DNA of 64,000 nt from an uncultured Collinsella sp. GTDB taxonomy: Bacteria > Actinomycetota > Coriobacteriia > Coriobacteriales > Coriobacteriaceae. Position 1 is the first letter of the stretch. The number at the start of each line of letters is the position of its first letter. The notes below the pieces were generated by a model. That model had not been told where the DNA came from. It searched no databases and was given only the letters and a program-made list of their open reading frames with translations. Both the position numbers and the translations under genes were made by a program. The stretch lies in the NCBI GenBank assembly GCA_900545605.1, contig UQZL01000002.1:1-64000 (forward strand), in the 5' to 3' direction. This document shows positions 23,217 through 32,211 of this stretch, one piece after another.

Positions 23217-25982
23217 TTACTCGGCGCTTTTGAGGGCGCCGACCATGTCGATCTTGTTGAGGGTACGATTGGTGGCGAGATTGACGATAAACGTAAAGCC
23301 AAAGGAAAGCACCACGGCGAGCACGTAGCTTAGCGGCTCGACCTCGACGTCAAAGTACAGCGACGGCATCTGCAAAATGTAGGTAAAGCTCTCGGCCAGC
23401 AAGCCGCCTAGCGGCACGCCCAGAGCGGCGCCAATCGCCGTGAGAATCAACGTCTCCTTGTTGACGTAATGGTGCACCTCACCACGGCGGAAGCCCAGCA
23501 CCTTGATGGTCGCCAGCTCGCGTTCGCGCTCGGAGATGTTGGTGTTGGACAGCGTAAACACCACCACAAACGACAGGCACGCCGCCATAAAGGTCACGAG
23601 CACCACGACGGAATTGATAATAGTGAAGTTCGCCTCAAAGTTCTCCCAATGCTCGGCCGTGCTCGAAATCGAAAGCCAGCCGTCACTCTTAAGCTTCTTG
23701 CTAAACGCAATCTGGTCGGCCGACGAACCCTTGAGCAGCGCAAAGATGCCATTGAGGCGAACGCTGCGCCCAAACGCGCGCTCATAGGTGCTCTGCGTCA
23801 TGTAAAGCGTGTTGCCCAGATAGTTAAGCGAAATGTCGCTGACCTTGACCTTGGCGACGTTGAGTGACGAATCCTGGACGTGCGCCGTATCGCCCGGTTG
23901 AATCCCCAGCACCAGCTGTGAACTCTTACTCAGATACACGTCTCCGTCACGCAAAGACAGTGGCTCTTTGGACTCATCCTCAAGGCGAACATAGTCGTCC
24001 AGATCGTTCGTGCGGTCATCGGGCACCACGATCAGCTGCACGGTCTCGCTCTTTCCGCCGAATGTAAAGGTGACGTTGTCGGTCATGATCGGCAGCGTCG
24101 AAGTTACGGTCACACCGGAATCCTTGACCGCGCTTCGCTCGTCGAGCGCCGCGCACGTCTGCGAAAAATCGTCGGGATTGGCAACCGCCAGCAGGTCGTA
24201 GCGTGTGATATGCCCGTACTGTTTGGGCGAAAGCGCCACCGACGTGTCACGGATGCCCATGCCGCAGATCACGAGCGCCGTGCAGCCGGCGATACCGAAG
24301 ATGGTCATAAAGGCGCGCTTTTTATAGCGGAATAGGTTGCGTGCTGCCACCTTGTTCAAAAAGCCCATACGGTGCCAGATAAAGCCGATGCGCTCGAGCA
24401 AGATACGCGAGCCGGCGCGCGGGGCCTTGGGACGCATAAGCGAGGCTGGGGTCTCGACCATCTCGTGGCGGCAGGCGATAATCGTAGCGCCCACCACGCC
24501 CACGGCAAACAGCGCCACCGACACGAGCGACGACACGATGTCGTACGAAAGCAGCATCTGGGGCAGCGAGTACATGTCGTCGAACACCGTAAACAGGAAC
24601 AGCGGCAGGCCCACAAATCCGATGATGTTGCCGAGCACGCCGCCGATCAGACACGCCCACAGTGCGTAGTCTACGTATTTGGACAGGATACGCCCGCGTG
24701 AATAGCCGAGCGCCTTGTACAGGCCAATGAGCGTGCGCTCTTCCTCGACCATACGCGTGGCGGTGGTAAGGCTGATGAGCACGGCGACGATAAAGAAGAT
24801 AAACGGGAACACCGTGGCGATGGCCTCAATTGACGAGCTATCGCTCTCGACGCTCGAGTAGCTTGCGATGTTACCGCGGTCCTGGATGTACCAAGTGCAT
24901 TCGCCCAGATCGGAAAGCTCGGCGCGGGCATCGGCGAATTGTTGGTTGGCGGCGGCGCGGCGCTGGTCCAACTCGGCCTGAGCCTGGACGCGCTCCTCGC
25001 TGCCCTCGGCCATACGGTCGATGTTGCCCTGTTCAATCCCAAAGAGCATATTCGCCTGGCGTTCGGCCGCATCTAAGCTTGCCGGCGTGTCAACCGTCAA
25101 CTCCTGAGCACGTGCCTTCTCACGCTCCTCGCGGATCTTCTCGATATTGCCCTTGACCTCGTTGATCTTTGTCGTGTAGGCATCCGAATAGGAGTTGAGG
25201 CTCTTGGCTCCCTCGACGATCACGTGGACCGAGGAGTAGGAAGAAGACGTCGCGGCATCCTCGCTCACATAGAACTTATAGTCCGCCGCCGAAGCAGCGC
25301 GAAAGGCGTTGACTGACGAGTCGGAGCTCACATCAGTGGGATCGAGGACCTCGGCCGTAATGGTGTAATCGCCCGCGGCAAACTGATCCTTGGCGCTTTG
25401 GTTGGACGAGTTCGCGTCATTGGCGGCAAAACTCACCGTATCGCCGAGCTTTTTACCCGAAGCCTTCAGGAACTTCGAAGTCACCGCGACCTCATCGGCA
25501 CTCTCGGGCAAATCGCCGTTCACCAGCACCGGCTGATCGATGTTCTCCTTGGAGAGACTTTGCACGACCACGCGCTCGCGCGTTGTGCCCACGGCGGTGT
25601 AAGCGGTCTCGGTGTAGATGCCCTCGGCCGTCTCGACGCCGTCGACCTCTTGGATAGCCGCAAGATCGTCGCGCGTAAGGCCATAGGTCGACTGCACGTT
25701 AATGTCATAAACATTCTGCTGGTCAAAGTAGGCATCGACCGAATCGCACAGATCCTCACAACCCGCCTTGAGGCCGCACATCACGCTCACGCCGAGCGCG
25801 GTGATGACCACGATAGACAAGAAGCGTTTGAGGCTGCCGCGGATTGTGCGGTAGATGCCACGGCGAAACACCGTCGGCACCATATCGTTTGAGCTTTGGG
25901 CCGTGCGGTAGGTCGCGAACTCCCGGTCGCGACCCGCGTGCTCCGTATCGTGGTTTTGGCTGTTTTGGCGGTCCTGGTCCAT
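23217..25982 (-). CDS. FtsX/MacB-type ABC transporter permease (double FtsX domain)
   Basis: The protein is 921 aa. One N-terminal helix (FLSIVVITALGVSVMCGL) is followed by an extracellular domain of about 340 residues with a coiled coil near 255-345 (Glu/Arg/Ala-rich, EKIREEREKARAQ), then a first FtsX domain of three to four helices (FPFIFFIVAVLISL, LIGLYKALGYSRGRI), a second helix plus extracellular domain of about 220 residues, and a second FtsX domain (ELATIKVLGFRRGEV). This is the layout of exporters that move peptides, antibiotics or lipids in Gram-positives. The ATG at 25982 lies five bases after the ATPase stop codon; a GTG twelve bases upstream is an alternative. Confidence 0.88.
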   Translation of the reverse strand: MDQDRQNSQNHDTEHAGRDREFATYRTAQSSNDMVPTVFRRGIYRTIRGSLKRFLSIVVITALGVSVMCGLKAGCEDLCDSVDAYFDQQNVYDINVQSTYGLTRDDLAAIQEVDGVETAEGIYTETAYTAVGTTRERVVVQSLSKENIDQPVLVNGDLPESADEVAVTSKFLKASGKKLGDTVSFAANDANSSNQSAKDQFAAGDYTITAEVLDPTDVSSDSSVNAFRAASAADYKFYVSEDAATSSSYSSVHVIVEGAKSLNSYSDAYTTKINEVKGNIEKIREEREKARAQELTVDTPASLDAAERQANMLFGIEQGNIDRMAEGSEERVQAQAELDQRRAAANQQFADARAELSDLGECTWYIQDRGNIASYSSVESDSSSIEAIATVFPFIFFIVAVLISLTTATRMVEEERTLIGLYKALGYSRGRILSKYVDYALWACLIGGVLGNIIGFVGLPLFLFTVFDDMYSLPQMLLSYDIVSSLVSVALFAVGVVGATIIACRHEMVETPASLMRPKAPRAGSRILLERIGFIWHRMGFLNKVAARNLFRYKKRAFMTIFGIAGCTALVICGMGIRDTSVALSPKQYGHITRYDLLAVANPDDFSQTCAALDERSAVKDSGVTVTSTLPIMTDNVTFTFGGKSETVQLIVVPDDRTNDLDDYVRLEDESKEPLSLRDGDVYLSKSSQLVLGIQPGDTAHVQDSSLNVAKVKVSDISLNYLGNTLYMTQSTYERAFGRSVRLNGIFALLKGSSADQIAFSKKLKSDGWLSISSTAEHWENFEANFTIINSVVVLVTFMAACLSFVVVFTLSNTNISERERELATIKVLGFRRGEVHHYVNKETLILTAIGAALGVPLGGLLAESFTYILQMPSLYFDVEVEPLSYVLAVVLSFGFTFIVNLATNRTLNKIDMVGALKSAE

Positions 25983-25987
25983 GGGCG

Positions 25988-26689
<702 letters not shown>

Positions 26690-26742
26690 CGATCGGTTCC
26701 CATCTGGTCGGATAACTCTTTAGTATTACCCATTTCACGCCG

Positions 26743-26795
26743 ACCAAAAAGGGACAGGTTCATTTTGGCAGGTTTTATATGGGGAAACGACAGCC
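26743..26795 (-). repeat. family C dispersed repeat, minus orientation
   Basis: AAAAAGGGACAGGTTCATTT is followed by TGGCAGGTTTTATATGGGG and AAACGACAGC. It reads in the same direction as the MacB-like operon that starts 54 bases on. Confidence 0.8.
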
Positions 26796-26890
26796 ATAGA
26801 TGAGGCGCCGGGGAGGCAGAGAAATCATCGACGGGGTCAGGCCGACCGCCAAACACAACGCACGCATCTCTATCTGTCAGCCGAATCATT

Positions 26891-26904
26891 CGAACAACTG
26901 TTCG
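26891..26904 (+). promoter_or_regulatory. LexA (SOS) box-like palindrome upstream of the GyrI-like gene
   Basis: CGAACAACTGTTCG contains GAAC-N4-GTTC, the core of the Gram-positive LexA box (consensus CGAACRNRYGTTCG, one mismatch). It lies just before TATGAT (26909-26914), a likely -10, about 57 bases upstream of the start codon, so LexA could block the promoter. Confidence 0.6.
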
Positions 26905-26960
26905 TTTCTATGATATGATTCCACTATCTAAGTAGGCCAATACGCAGAAAGGCGGCCAAC

Positions 26961-27599
26961 ATGGCGTTCGACTTTAAGAAGGAATGCAAGGAGCTCTACA
27001 AACCTGCAAGCAAGCCGAGCATCGTAACTGTCCCGCCTATGAGCTACGTTGCCGTTCGCGGAAAGGGCGACCCAAATACCGAAGGTGGCGAGTATCAAAA
27101 CGCCCTGCCGCTGCTTTACGGCATCGCCTATACCGTCAAGATGTCGAAGAAAGGCTCAAGGAGTATCAAGGGCTATTTCGACTTTGTGGTACCGCCGCTC
27201 GAGGGTTTCTGGTGGCAAGACTCCCCGAGCGGCGACATCGATTATGTACGCAAGGACGATTTCAACTTTATCTCGTGCATTCGCCTGCCCGATTTCGTCA
27301 CCCGAGATGGCTTTGACTGGGCAGTCGCGGAAGCCACGACCAAAAAGAAACTGGACTTTTCTGCCGTCGAGCTGCTTAAAGTTGACGAGGGTCTCTGCGT
27401 TCAATGCATGCACACCGGGCCCTACGACAACGAACCGGCGACCGTAGACGCTATGCATGAATACATGACCGAGCAGGGCTATGTCCCCGACTTCTCAGGC
27501 ACCCGTTTCCATCACGAAATCTATCTCTCCGATCCACGCAAATGTGCACCGGAGAAACTTAAGACCGTGGTTCGTCATCCTATCAAGCGCGCTGAATAG
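26961..27599 (+). CDS. GyrI-like small-molecule-binding domain protein
   Basis: The protein is 212 aa. Motifs of the GyrI/SbmC-like (SOUL/AraC effector-binding) family include a strand PPMSYVAVRGKGDPN, a YGIAYTVKMSKK block, and the C-terminal VQCMHTGPYDNEPATVDAMHEYMTEQGY and HHEIYLSDPRKCAPEKLKTV. Such proteins bind drugs or small ligands; E. coli GyrI (SbmC) protects gyrase and is an SOS gene. The LexA-like box upstream fits that, but this full-length form is also used as a stand-alone ligand sensor. It is monocistronic; no HTH domain is present. Confidence 0.85.
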   Translation: MAFDFKKECKELYKPASKPSIVTVPPMSYVAVRGKGDPNTEGGEYQNALPLLYGIAYTVKMSKKGSRSIKGYFDFVVPPLEGFWWQDSPSGDIDYVRKDDFNFISCIRLPDFVTRDGFDWAVAEATTKKKLDFSAVELLKVDEGLCVQCMHTGPYDNEPATVDAMHEYMTEQGYVPDFSGTRFHHEIYLSDPRKCAPEKLKTVVRHPIKRAE

Positions 27600-27770
27600 C
27601 GTGGAGCGTCATTTCACGCGCTAGGTTTTAAGCCAGCCAACCAGCCGCCTCCTAGACCGTCCGGTAATTATCTTGACGCGGCCCGTCGCATCTTATAAGT
27701 TTGTTTTGCTAAAGCTGGAAAGCCTCTCAACGATGCGCAACTCCAGCTCTTTTTCTATCAAGAGGCTTAA

Positions 27771-28123
27771 ATGAAATACCGGAAGTCGCGGATATCCATC
27801 AACGAACAAATAGCACTATTGACAGAATACAGGGGTCTTAAGTGCTCTGATCAAAGCGAACTCGAGCGGGCTTTGGTCGAAGTCGGCCACTACAGACTGT
27901 CGGCCTACTGGTTTCCCTACAAAACCAAATGCAAGTCCGGGATTACCATCTTTCGCGAAGGCACAACATTCGAAACCATCATCTACACGTATGAATTTGA
28001 CCGAGCCCTCCGGCAGTTAATGTTTGATGCGGTCGGCAGAATTGAGATCTACCTCAAAAGCAGCATTGCCTATCTTGCCTCTGAGGAACGCGGGCCTTTC
28101 TGTTACCCAGATGTCGCCATAAC
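27771..28123 (+). pseudogene. Abi_2-family protein, 5' fragment
   Basis: The first about 115 codons match the N-terminal part of Abi_2 (AbiD/AbiF-like abortive-infection) proteins: LVEVGHYRLSAYWFPYK, TFETIIYTYEFDRALRQL and RIEIYLKSSIAYL. The usual full length is about 300 aa. After GPFCYPD the similarity ends and the frame runs through unrelated DNA to a stop at 28220. A remnant of another gene starts at the same point, so recombination or deletion has removed the rest. The 5' end is intact, but the product cannot be functional. Confidence 0.8.
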
Positions 28124-28333
28124 GAGGCTCAACTCGGCATGTCCATCGCGCTTTGCGCCGCGCTGGGCTACGCAGCCGTCTTTGGCAGCGCCACCAATAC
28201 GCTGCTCGCACCCATCCTGATTGGCTGCGAAGTCTTCGGCTTTGGCGACTTGCCGAAGTTCTTTATTGTCTGCGTCGTGGCTTACCTGTTCAACATGGAT
28301 AAGTCGATCTACGCCCTGCAGAAGCGGGCGTAG
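28118..28333 (+). pseudogene. ClC-type chloride channel, 3' fragment
   Basis: In a different frame from the Abi_2 remnant. About 70 codons read NEAQLGMSIALCAALGYAAV then FGSATNTLLAPILIGCEVFG, and end in VVAYLFNMDKSIYALQKRA. This resembles the last helices of a ClC/voltage-gated chloride channel-like protein. It has no start site of its own beyond an internal ATG. It is joined directly to the Abi_2 fragment, so both are remnants at one deletion junction. Confidence 0.6.
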
Positions 28334-28359
28334 ATGGATGTCCAAGCAGGTGGTCTCAA

Positions 28360-28500
28360 CCGGAAACGGTGTCCCACTCTGAGGCTGTATTCCGGGACAC
28401 GGTTTCCGCTTGGAACGCCATTCGGAAAGCGCATCCCGCTTTAAAACGGAATTCCGGGACGTAGTTTCCGTCTGAGCCTCCATTCGGAAAGCATGTCCCG
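28360..28500. repeat. tandem palindromes with CGGAAA...TCCC arms
   Basis: Unit 1: CGGAAACGGTGTCCC (28361-28375) facing GGGACACGGTTTCCG (28394-28408). Unit 2: CGGAAAGCGCATCCC (28423-28437) facing GGGACGTAGTTTCCG (28456-28470), imperfect. A third half unit lies at 28485-28499. No gene. Two and a half copies of the same palindrome between decayed genes. Confidence 0.75.
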
Positions 28501-28539
28501 TTCTTTCACGGCATCTTGGCTATGCAAAGCGCTCGAGTG

Positions 28540-29118
28540 TTACTCCTCGTACGCGCCCTCAAGCCGAAGCAGCCACTCCTTGCGATCAAGCCCGCCGGCA
28601 TATCCGTTAAGCGAGCCGTCGGCCGCCACCACGCGATGGCACGGCACAATAATCGAAATGGGATTACGCGCAACCGCAGCCCCCACGGCACGCGGGGATA
28701 CAACGGGAGCCTCATTTCCCGGCACACGATGTCGAGCCGCAACACGTTGGGCAATCTCGCCATACGTAGCGACCTCGCCACGCGGAATTGAAAGCAGCTC
28801 AAACCAAACCTCGCGCTGAAACGCCGTACCAATCATATGCAACGGCGGCGTAAACCGAGGCTCCTGCCCCGCAAAATAAGCATTCAGCCAAGCCCAAGAA
28901 CGCTCAAGCACCGAAGAAGCCGCGCCATTTGCCGGGCTCACCGACGACATCCCACCGGTACCAGAAACCGCATCGGCACCTACGACATACTCCGCATCCT
29001 CTTTGAGCAGCGTAGAGCCAAAGTGCTCCTGACCCTCAAACCAAAGCCCCGTCAAACCGCGGCCATCAGCGGCAAGCAAGATTTCGCCCAAAGGCGAAGC
29101 AAACGTCGTCGTGACCAC
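28540..29118 (-). CDS. ogt: methylated-DNA--protein-cysteine methyltransferase
   Basis: The protein is 192 aa. It removes alkyl groups from O6-alkylguanine by transfer to its own Cys. The acceptor motif PCHRVVAADGSLNGYAGG is intact, as are the helix-turn-helix EVATYGEIAQRVA and the Arg finger region. The first about 80 residues are the usual N-terminal domain, longer than in the shortest forms and including a Ser/Gly linker. AGGAGCC precedes the ATG. It is monocistronic and lies between palindromic repeat regions. Confidence 0.93.
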   Translation of the reverse strand: MVTTTFASPLGEILLAADGRGLTGLWFEGQEHFGSTLLKEDAEYVVGADAVSGTGGMSSVSPANGAASSVLERSWAWLNAYFAGQEPRFTPPLHMIGTAFQREVWFELLSIPRGEVATYGEIAQRVAARHRVPGNEAPVVSPRAVGAAVARNPISIIVPCHRVVAADGSLNGYAGGLDRKEWLLRLEGAYEE

Positions 29119-29380
29119 CAGCGGCTCCTTTCAAAACTCCGCAACATAATACCGCGAATTGTGCAGACAACCCCAATCGACCCCAAAGTCACCCAAGGCA
29201 GCAGGCGCGCAGCGCCGCAGCTGCCGGCCGCGCCCCACAGTCCCAAAAGGCGGCAGGCGCAAAGCGCCGAGGCCGCCGCCGGGACCAGGGCCCGCAACAG
29301 CCACGCGCCCCCACATCAGCCCAGCGGCCTCAACCAACAACGGCCCCATCGCAGGCCGCTTGCAGCAGCGTCACCGCAGA
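29119..29380. other. gene-free GC-rich stretch
   Basis: No frame looks coding. The sequence is rich in GCAGGCGC-like short repeats (GGCGGCAGGCGCAAAGCGCC, CAGCAGGCGCGCAGCGCCGC). It runs into the family A palindrome at 29381. Confidence 0.5.
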
Positions 29381-29506
29381 CGGGGGCCGGGCTCAGTTTT
29401 CAGAACACTCCGCAGACCAGTGTGGCGCCTTGTCCGCGGCTCCGAAGGAGCAGGACAAGGCGCCACACATGGTCGAGGACGTTCTGAAAACTGAGCCCGG
29501 CCCCCG
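29381..29506. repeat. family A composite palindrome, copy at 29.4 kb
   Basis: Outer arms 29381-29406 and 29481-29506 are perfect 26-mers. The inner stem TGTGGCGCCTTGTCC (29421-29435) pairs with 29453-29467. The conserved internal motifs are present in reverse orientation and somewhat altered: CTCCGCAG after the first arm and GGTCGAGGACG before the second. It lies between asd and ogt (both minus), where it can terminate asd. Confidence 0.88.
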
Positions 29507-29520
29507 CCGGACAGGTCACA

Positions 29521-30546
29521 CTACTCGCAGAGCAGCTTAGCGATCTGGACGGCGTTGGTTGCCGCGCCCTTACGGATTTGGTCACCGCAGCACCAGAAGG
29601 TAATGCCACGCGCGGCCTCCGGGTTCGAGATGTCGCGGCGCACGCGACCGACCCAAATCAGGTCCTGATCGGACGTATCCATCGGCATGGGGAAGCGGTC
29701 GTGCGCATCCTCGGCGCTCATGTCGTCAACCAGCTTCACGCCCGGAGCGGCAGCCAGCGCAACACGGGCCTCGTCAACCGTAATGTCACGCTCGAACTCG
29801 AGCGTAATGCTCTCGGAGTGCGAACGCAGCACAGGGACGCGCACGCAGGTGCAGTTCACGCGCAGCTCGGGCAGATGCATGATCTTACGGCCCTCGTTCT
29901 GCAGTTTCATCTCCTCGGAGGTAAAGCCCTCCTCCTTGACGCCGCCAATCTGCGGAATCAGGTTGCTCGCCAGCTGGGCGGCAAACGCGCGCGGCTCGGG
30001 AATCTCCTCGCCACGGCCCAGGGCGGCCAGCTGAGCCTCGAGCTCGGCCATACCGGGCGCGCCAGCGCCCGAAGCTGCCTGATACGTGGACACGATCATA
30101 CGCTTCACGCCGGCAAGCTGGTGCAGCGGCCAGGTGGAAACCAGGCCGATAATGGTCGCGCAGTTGGGGTTGGCGATAAGGCCGTGATGCCATTTGATAT
30201 CGTCGGCATTGATCTCGGGCACGACCAGCGGCACCTCGGGATCCATGCGGAAGGCGTGGCTGTTGTCGACCACGACGGCTCCGCGCTTGACGGCCTCGGG
30301 CAGCAGCTCCTTAGCGATATCGTCGCCGGCAGCGCCAAGCACAATGTCACAGCCCTCAAAGGCCTCGGGGCAAGCCTCTTCGATCACGATTTGCTCGCCG
30401 CGGAACTCGACGGTCTTGCCCGCGGAGCGTGCGCTTGCCAACAGCTTGAGCTTGCCGACCGGGAACTCCTGCTCGTTGAGGCACTCGAGCATCTGGGTGC
30501 CCACGGCTCCCGTCGCGCCCAAAATAGCAACCGTGTACTGTTTCAT
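29521..30546 (-). CDS. asd: aspartate-semialdehyde dehydrogenase
   Basis: The protein is 341 aa. It reduces L-aspartyl-4-phosphate to aspartate semialdehyde with NADPH. The NADP loop is VAILGATGAVGTQML, the catalytic Cys is in LIANPNCATIIGL, and the C-terminal half has the substrate Arg region (NEGRKIMHLPELRVNCTCVRVPV) and His in VPVLRSHSESITLEF. The ATG at 30546 follows AAAGGGGGAAGC; longer alternatives lack a ribosome site. It is next to lysC on the same strand, and together they perform the first two steps of the aspartate-family pathway. Confidence 0.95.
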   Translation of the reverse strand: MKQYTVAILGATGAVGTQMLECLNEQEFPVGKLKLLASARSAGKTVEFRGEQIVIEEACPEAFEGCDIVLGAAGDDIAKELLPEAVKRGAVVVDNSHAFRMDPEVPLVVPEINADDIKWHHGLIANPNCATIIGLVSTWPLHQLAGVKRMIVSTYQAASGAGAPGMAELEAQLAALGRGEEIPEPRAFAAQLASNLIPQIGGVKEEGFTSEEMKLQNEGRKIMHLPELRVNCTCVRVPVLRSHSESITLEFERDITVDEARVALAAAPGVKLVDDMSAEDAHDRFPMPMDTSDQDLIWVGRVRRDISNPEAARGITFWCCGDQIRKGAATNAVQIAKLLCE

Positions 30547-30677
30547 GCTTCCCCCTTTAAAGGTTGTGGCTTTTGCCCGCACGCCGAGCAGGCCGATTAT
30601 TGTTGCCAGTTTATACAAGAACAGGGCGGGCATGAAACCCGCCCCGTCGAAACGAAACCGAAACGAAACGCCCCGCC

Positions 30678-30709
30678 GTAGATTTTTGAGACATGACCCA
30701 AAAATCTAC
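30678..30709. repeat. 32-bp palindrome containing GACATG
   Basis: GTAGATTTTTG faces CAAAAATCTAC around AGACATGAC. Related units lie at 52219-52248 and 52294-52323. It lies between lysC (ends 30720) and asd on the minus strand, so may act as terminator of lysC. Confidence 0.75.
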
Positions 30710-30719
30710 CGAGCAGTCG

Positions 30720-32108
30720 CTACTTTTTGAGCGCGGCCAGGGTGGGATCGGCCGGCGCGGGAGCATCCAGATCGGAGACCTTCACAATGCCGTTCTCATC
30801 GGAGAAGGCACGGTAAATGGTCCGAATCGCAAGGTCGAAGTCCTTCTCCTCGACACCGATAATGATATTGATCTCGTCACAGCTCTGCGAAATCATGCGC
30901 ACGCTCACGCCGGCCTGGCCAAGCATGCCAAACAGATGGCCCGAGATACCTGCGCGGCCACGCAGGTTACGGCCGACGGTCGCGATGAGCGCCAGGCCCT
31001 CGACAACCTCGATCTCGAGCGGCTCGACCTCCTGCTGAATGTCGCCCACGAGCGAGTACAGCGAGTCGTGCACGTCCTGCTCCTGCACCACGGCGCCAAA
31101 GCGGTCGACACCGGTGGGCATGTGCTCGACGGAAACGTCATAGCGCTCGAAGACCGAAAGCGCGCGGCGCATAAAGCCAACACGGGGCTTGGTGCGGTCG
31201 CGGGCAACGTTGATGGCGACAAAGCCGCGCTTGCCGGTCACGCCGGTAATGATGGGCTCTGCCTCACCCTCATCAGCCGTCTCGCTAATGATGGTGCCGG
31301 GGTCCTGCGGCGCATTGGTGTTCTTGATGACCAGCGGAATACCCGCCTCGCGCACGGGGAACACGGCCTCCTCGTGCAGGACGCTTGCACCCATGTACGA
31401 AAGTTCGCGCAGCTCCTCGTAGGTAACGCGCGCAATGGGCTGAGCCTCGGGAACAATACGAGGATCGGCAGAATAGAAGCCCGAGACGTCGGTCCAGTTC
31501 TCGTACAAGTCGGCGCCCAGGCACTTGGCCAGGATCGAGCCGGAAATATCGCCGCCGCCACGGTCGAGCAGCTTGATCTGGCCCTCACGCGTCGCGCCGT
31601 AGAAACCGGGCATAACAAAGCCGCCCTGCTGGCCGTACTCCTGCACCAGCTCGGAGGTGCGATTCATGCTGAGCGTACCGTCATGATGGAACGCCACAAC
31701 CGTCGCGGCGTCCAGGAACGGCAGGCCCAGGTACTCCGCCATCAGGCGAGCGGTGAAGTACTCGCCACGGCTCACGAGCTCCTCGGTAGAGTAGCCGCCC
31801 GAGCGGGCGCGCTCGGCAAAGGCCGCGAACTCCTCGCGGATGGGATAGGTGAGCTCCAGCTCGTCAGCGATATCAAAATAGCGCTGGCCAATGTCCTCGA
31901 GCAGCTCCTCACACGACACGTGATACTTAACGTGCGCGTTAACCAGGTAGAGCAGGTCGGTCACCTTGGTGTCGCCCTTAAAGCGGCGGCCGCAGGCGGA
32001 AACCACCACAAAACGGCGGGCAGGGTCGGCATCGACGATGGCCTTGATCTTCTTGAAGTGTTCGGCGTCGGCGACCGACGAGCCGCCAAACTTGGCAATC
32101 TTAATCAT
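30720..32108 (-). CDS. lysC: aspartate kinase (monofunctional)
   Basis: The protein is 462 aa. It phosphorylates aspartate, the committed step toward Lys, Thr and Met. The kinase domain starts KFGGSSVAD and has LVSRGEYFTARLMAEYLG and LLDRGGGDISGSILA. From about residue 300 there are two ACT repeats (FVAINVARDRTKPRVGF and LIATVGRNLRGRAGI) for feedback by Lys or Thr. It is divergent from thrC with only about 100 bp between the start codons, and a bidirectional promoter must be there. The single-polypeptide form fits the Thr-sensitive group but effector specificity is not readable. Confidence 0.95.
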   Translation of the reverse strand: MIKIAKFGGSSVADAEHFKKIKAIVDADPARRFVVVSACGRRFKGDTKVTDLLYLVNAHVKYHVSCEELLEDIGQRYFDIADELELTYPIREEFAAFAERARSGGYSTEELVSRGEYFTARLMAEYLGLPFLDAATVVAFHHDGTLSMNRTSELVQEYGQQGGFVMPGFYGATREGQIKLLDRGGGDISGSILAKCLGADLYENWTDVSGFYSADPRIVPEAQPIARVTYEELRELSYMGASVLHEEAVFPVREAGIPLVIKNTNAPQDPGTIISETADEGEAEPIITGVTGKRGFVAINVARDRTKPRVGFMRRALSVFERYDVSVEHMPTGVDRFGAVVQEQDVHDSLYSLVGDIQQEVEPLEIEVVEGLALIATVGRNLRGRAGISGHLFGMLGQAGVSVRMISQSCDEINIIIGVEEKDFDLAIRTIYRAFSDENGIVKVSDLDAPAPADPTLAALKK

Positions 32109-32211
32109 GGGCTTGAGGTTACCTTTCTAAAAGCCTCTGCAAACCTGTTTTGCGCGCTCTGATACCATGGTTTCACCGATTGGGACCAAGGCATCCGAGG
32201 AGCAGTGTTAT

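Noticed and set aside
30693..32162. 489-codon open frame on the plus strand
   Set aside because: Antisense to aspartate kinase; no recognisable motif.
32109..32211. Riboswitch or T-box between lysC and thrC
   Set aside because: The 100-bp gap has no conserved riboswitch core and no antiterminator-terminator pair. Too short for a lysine riboswitch or T-box.
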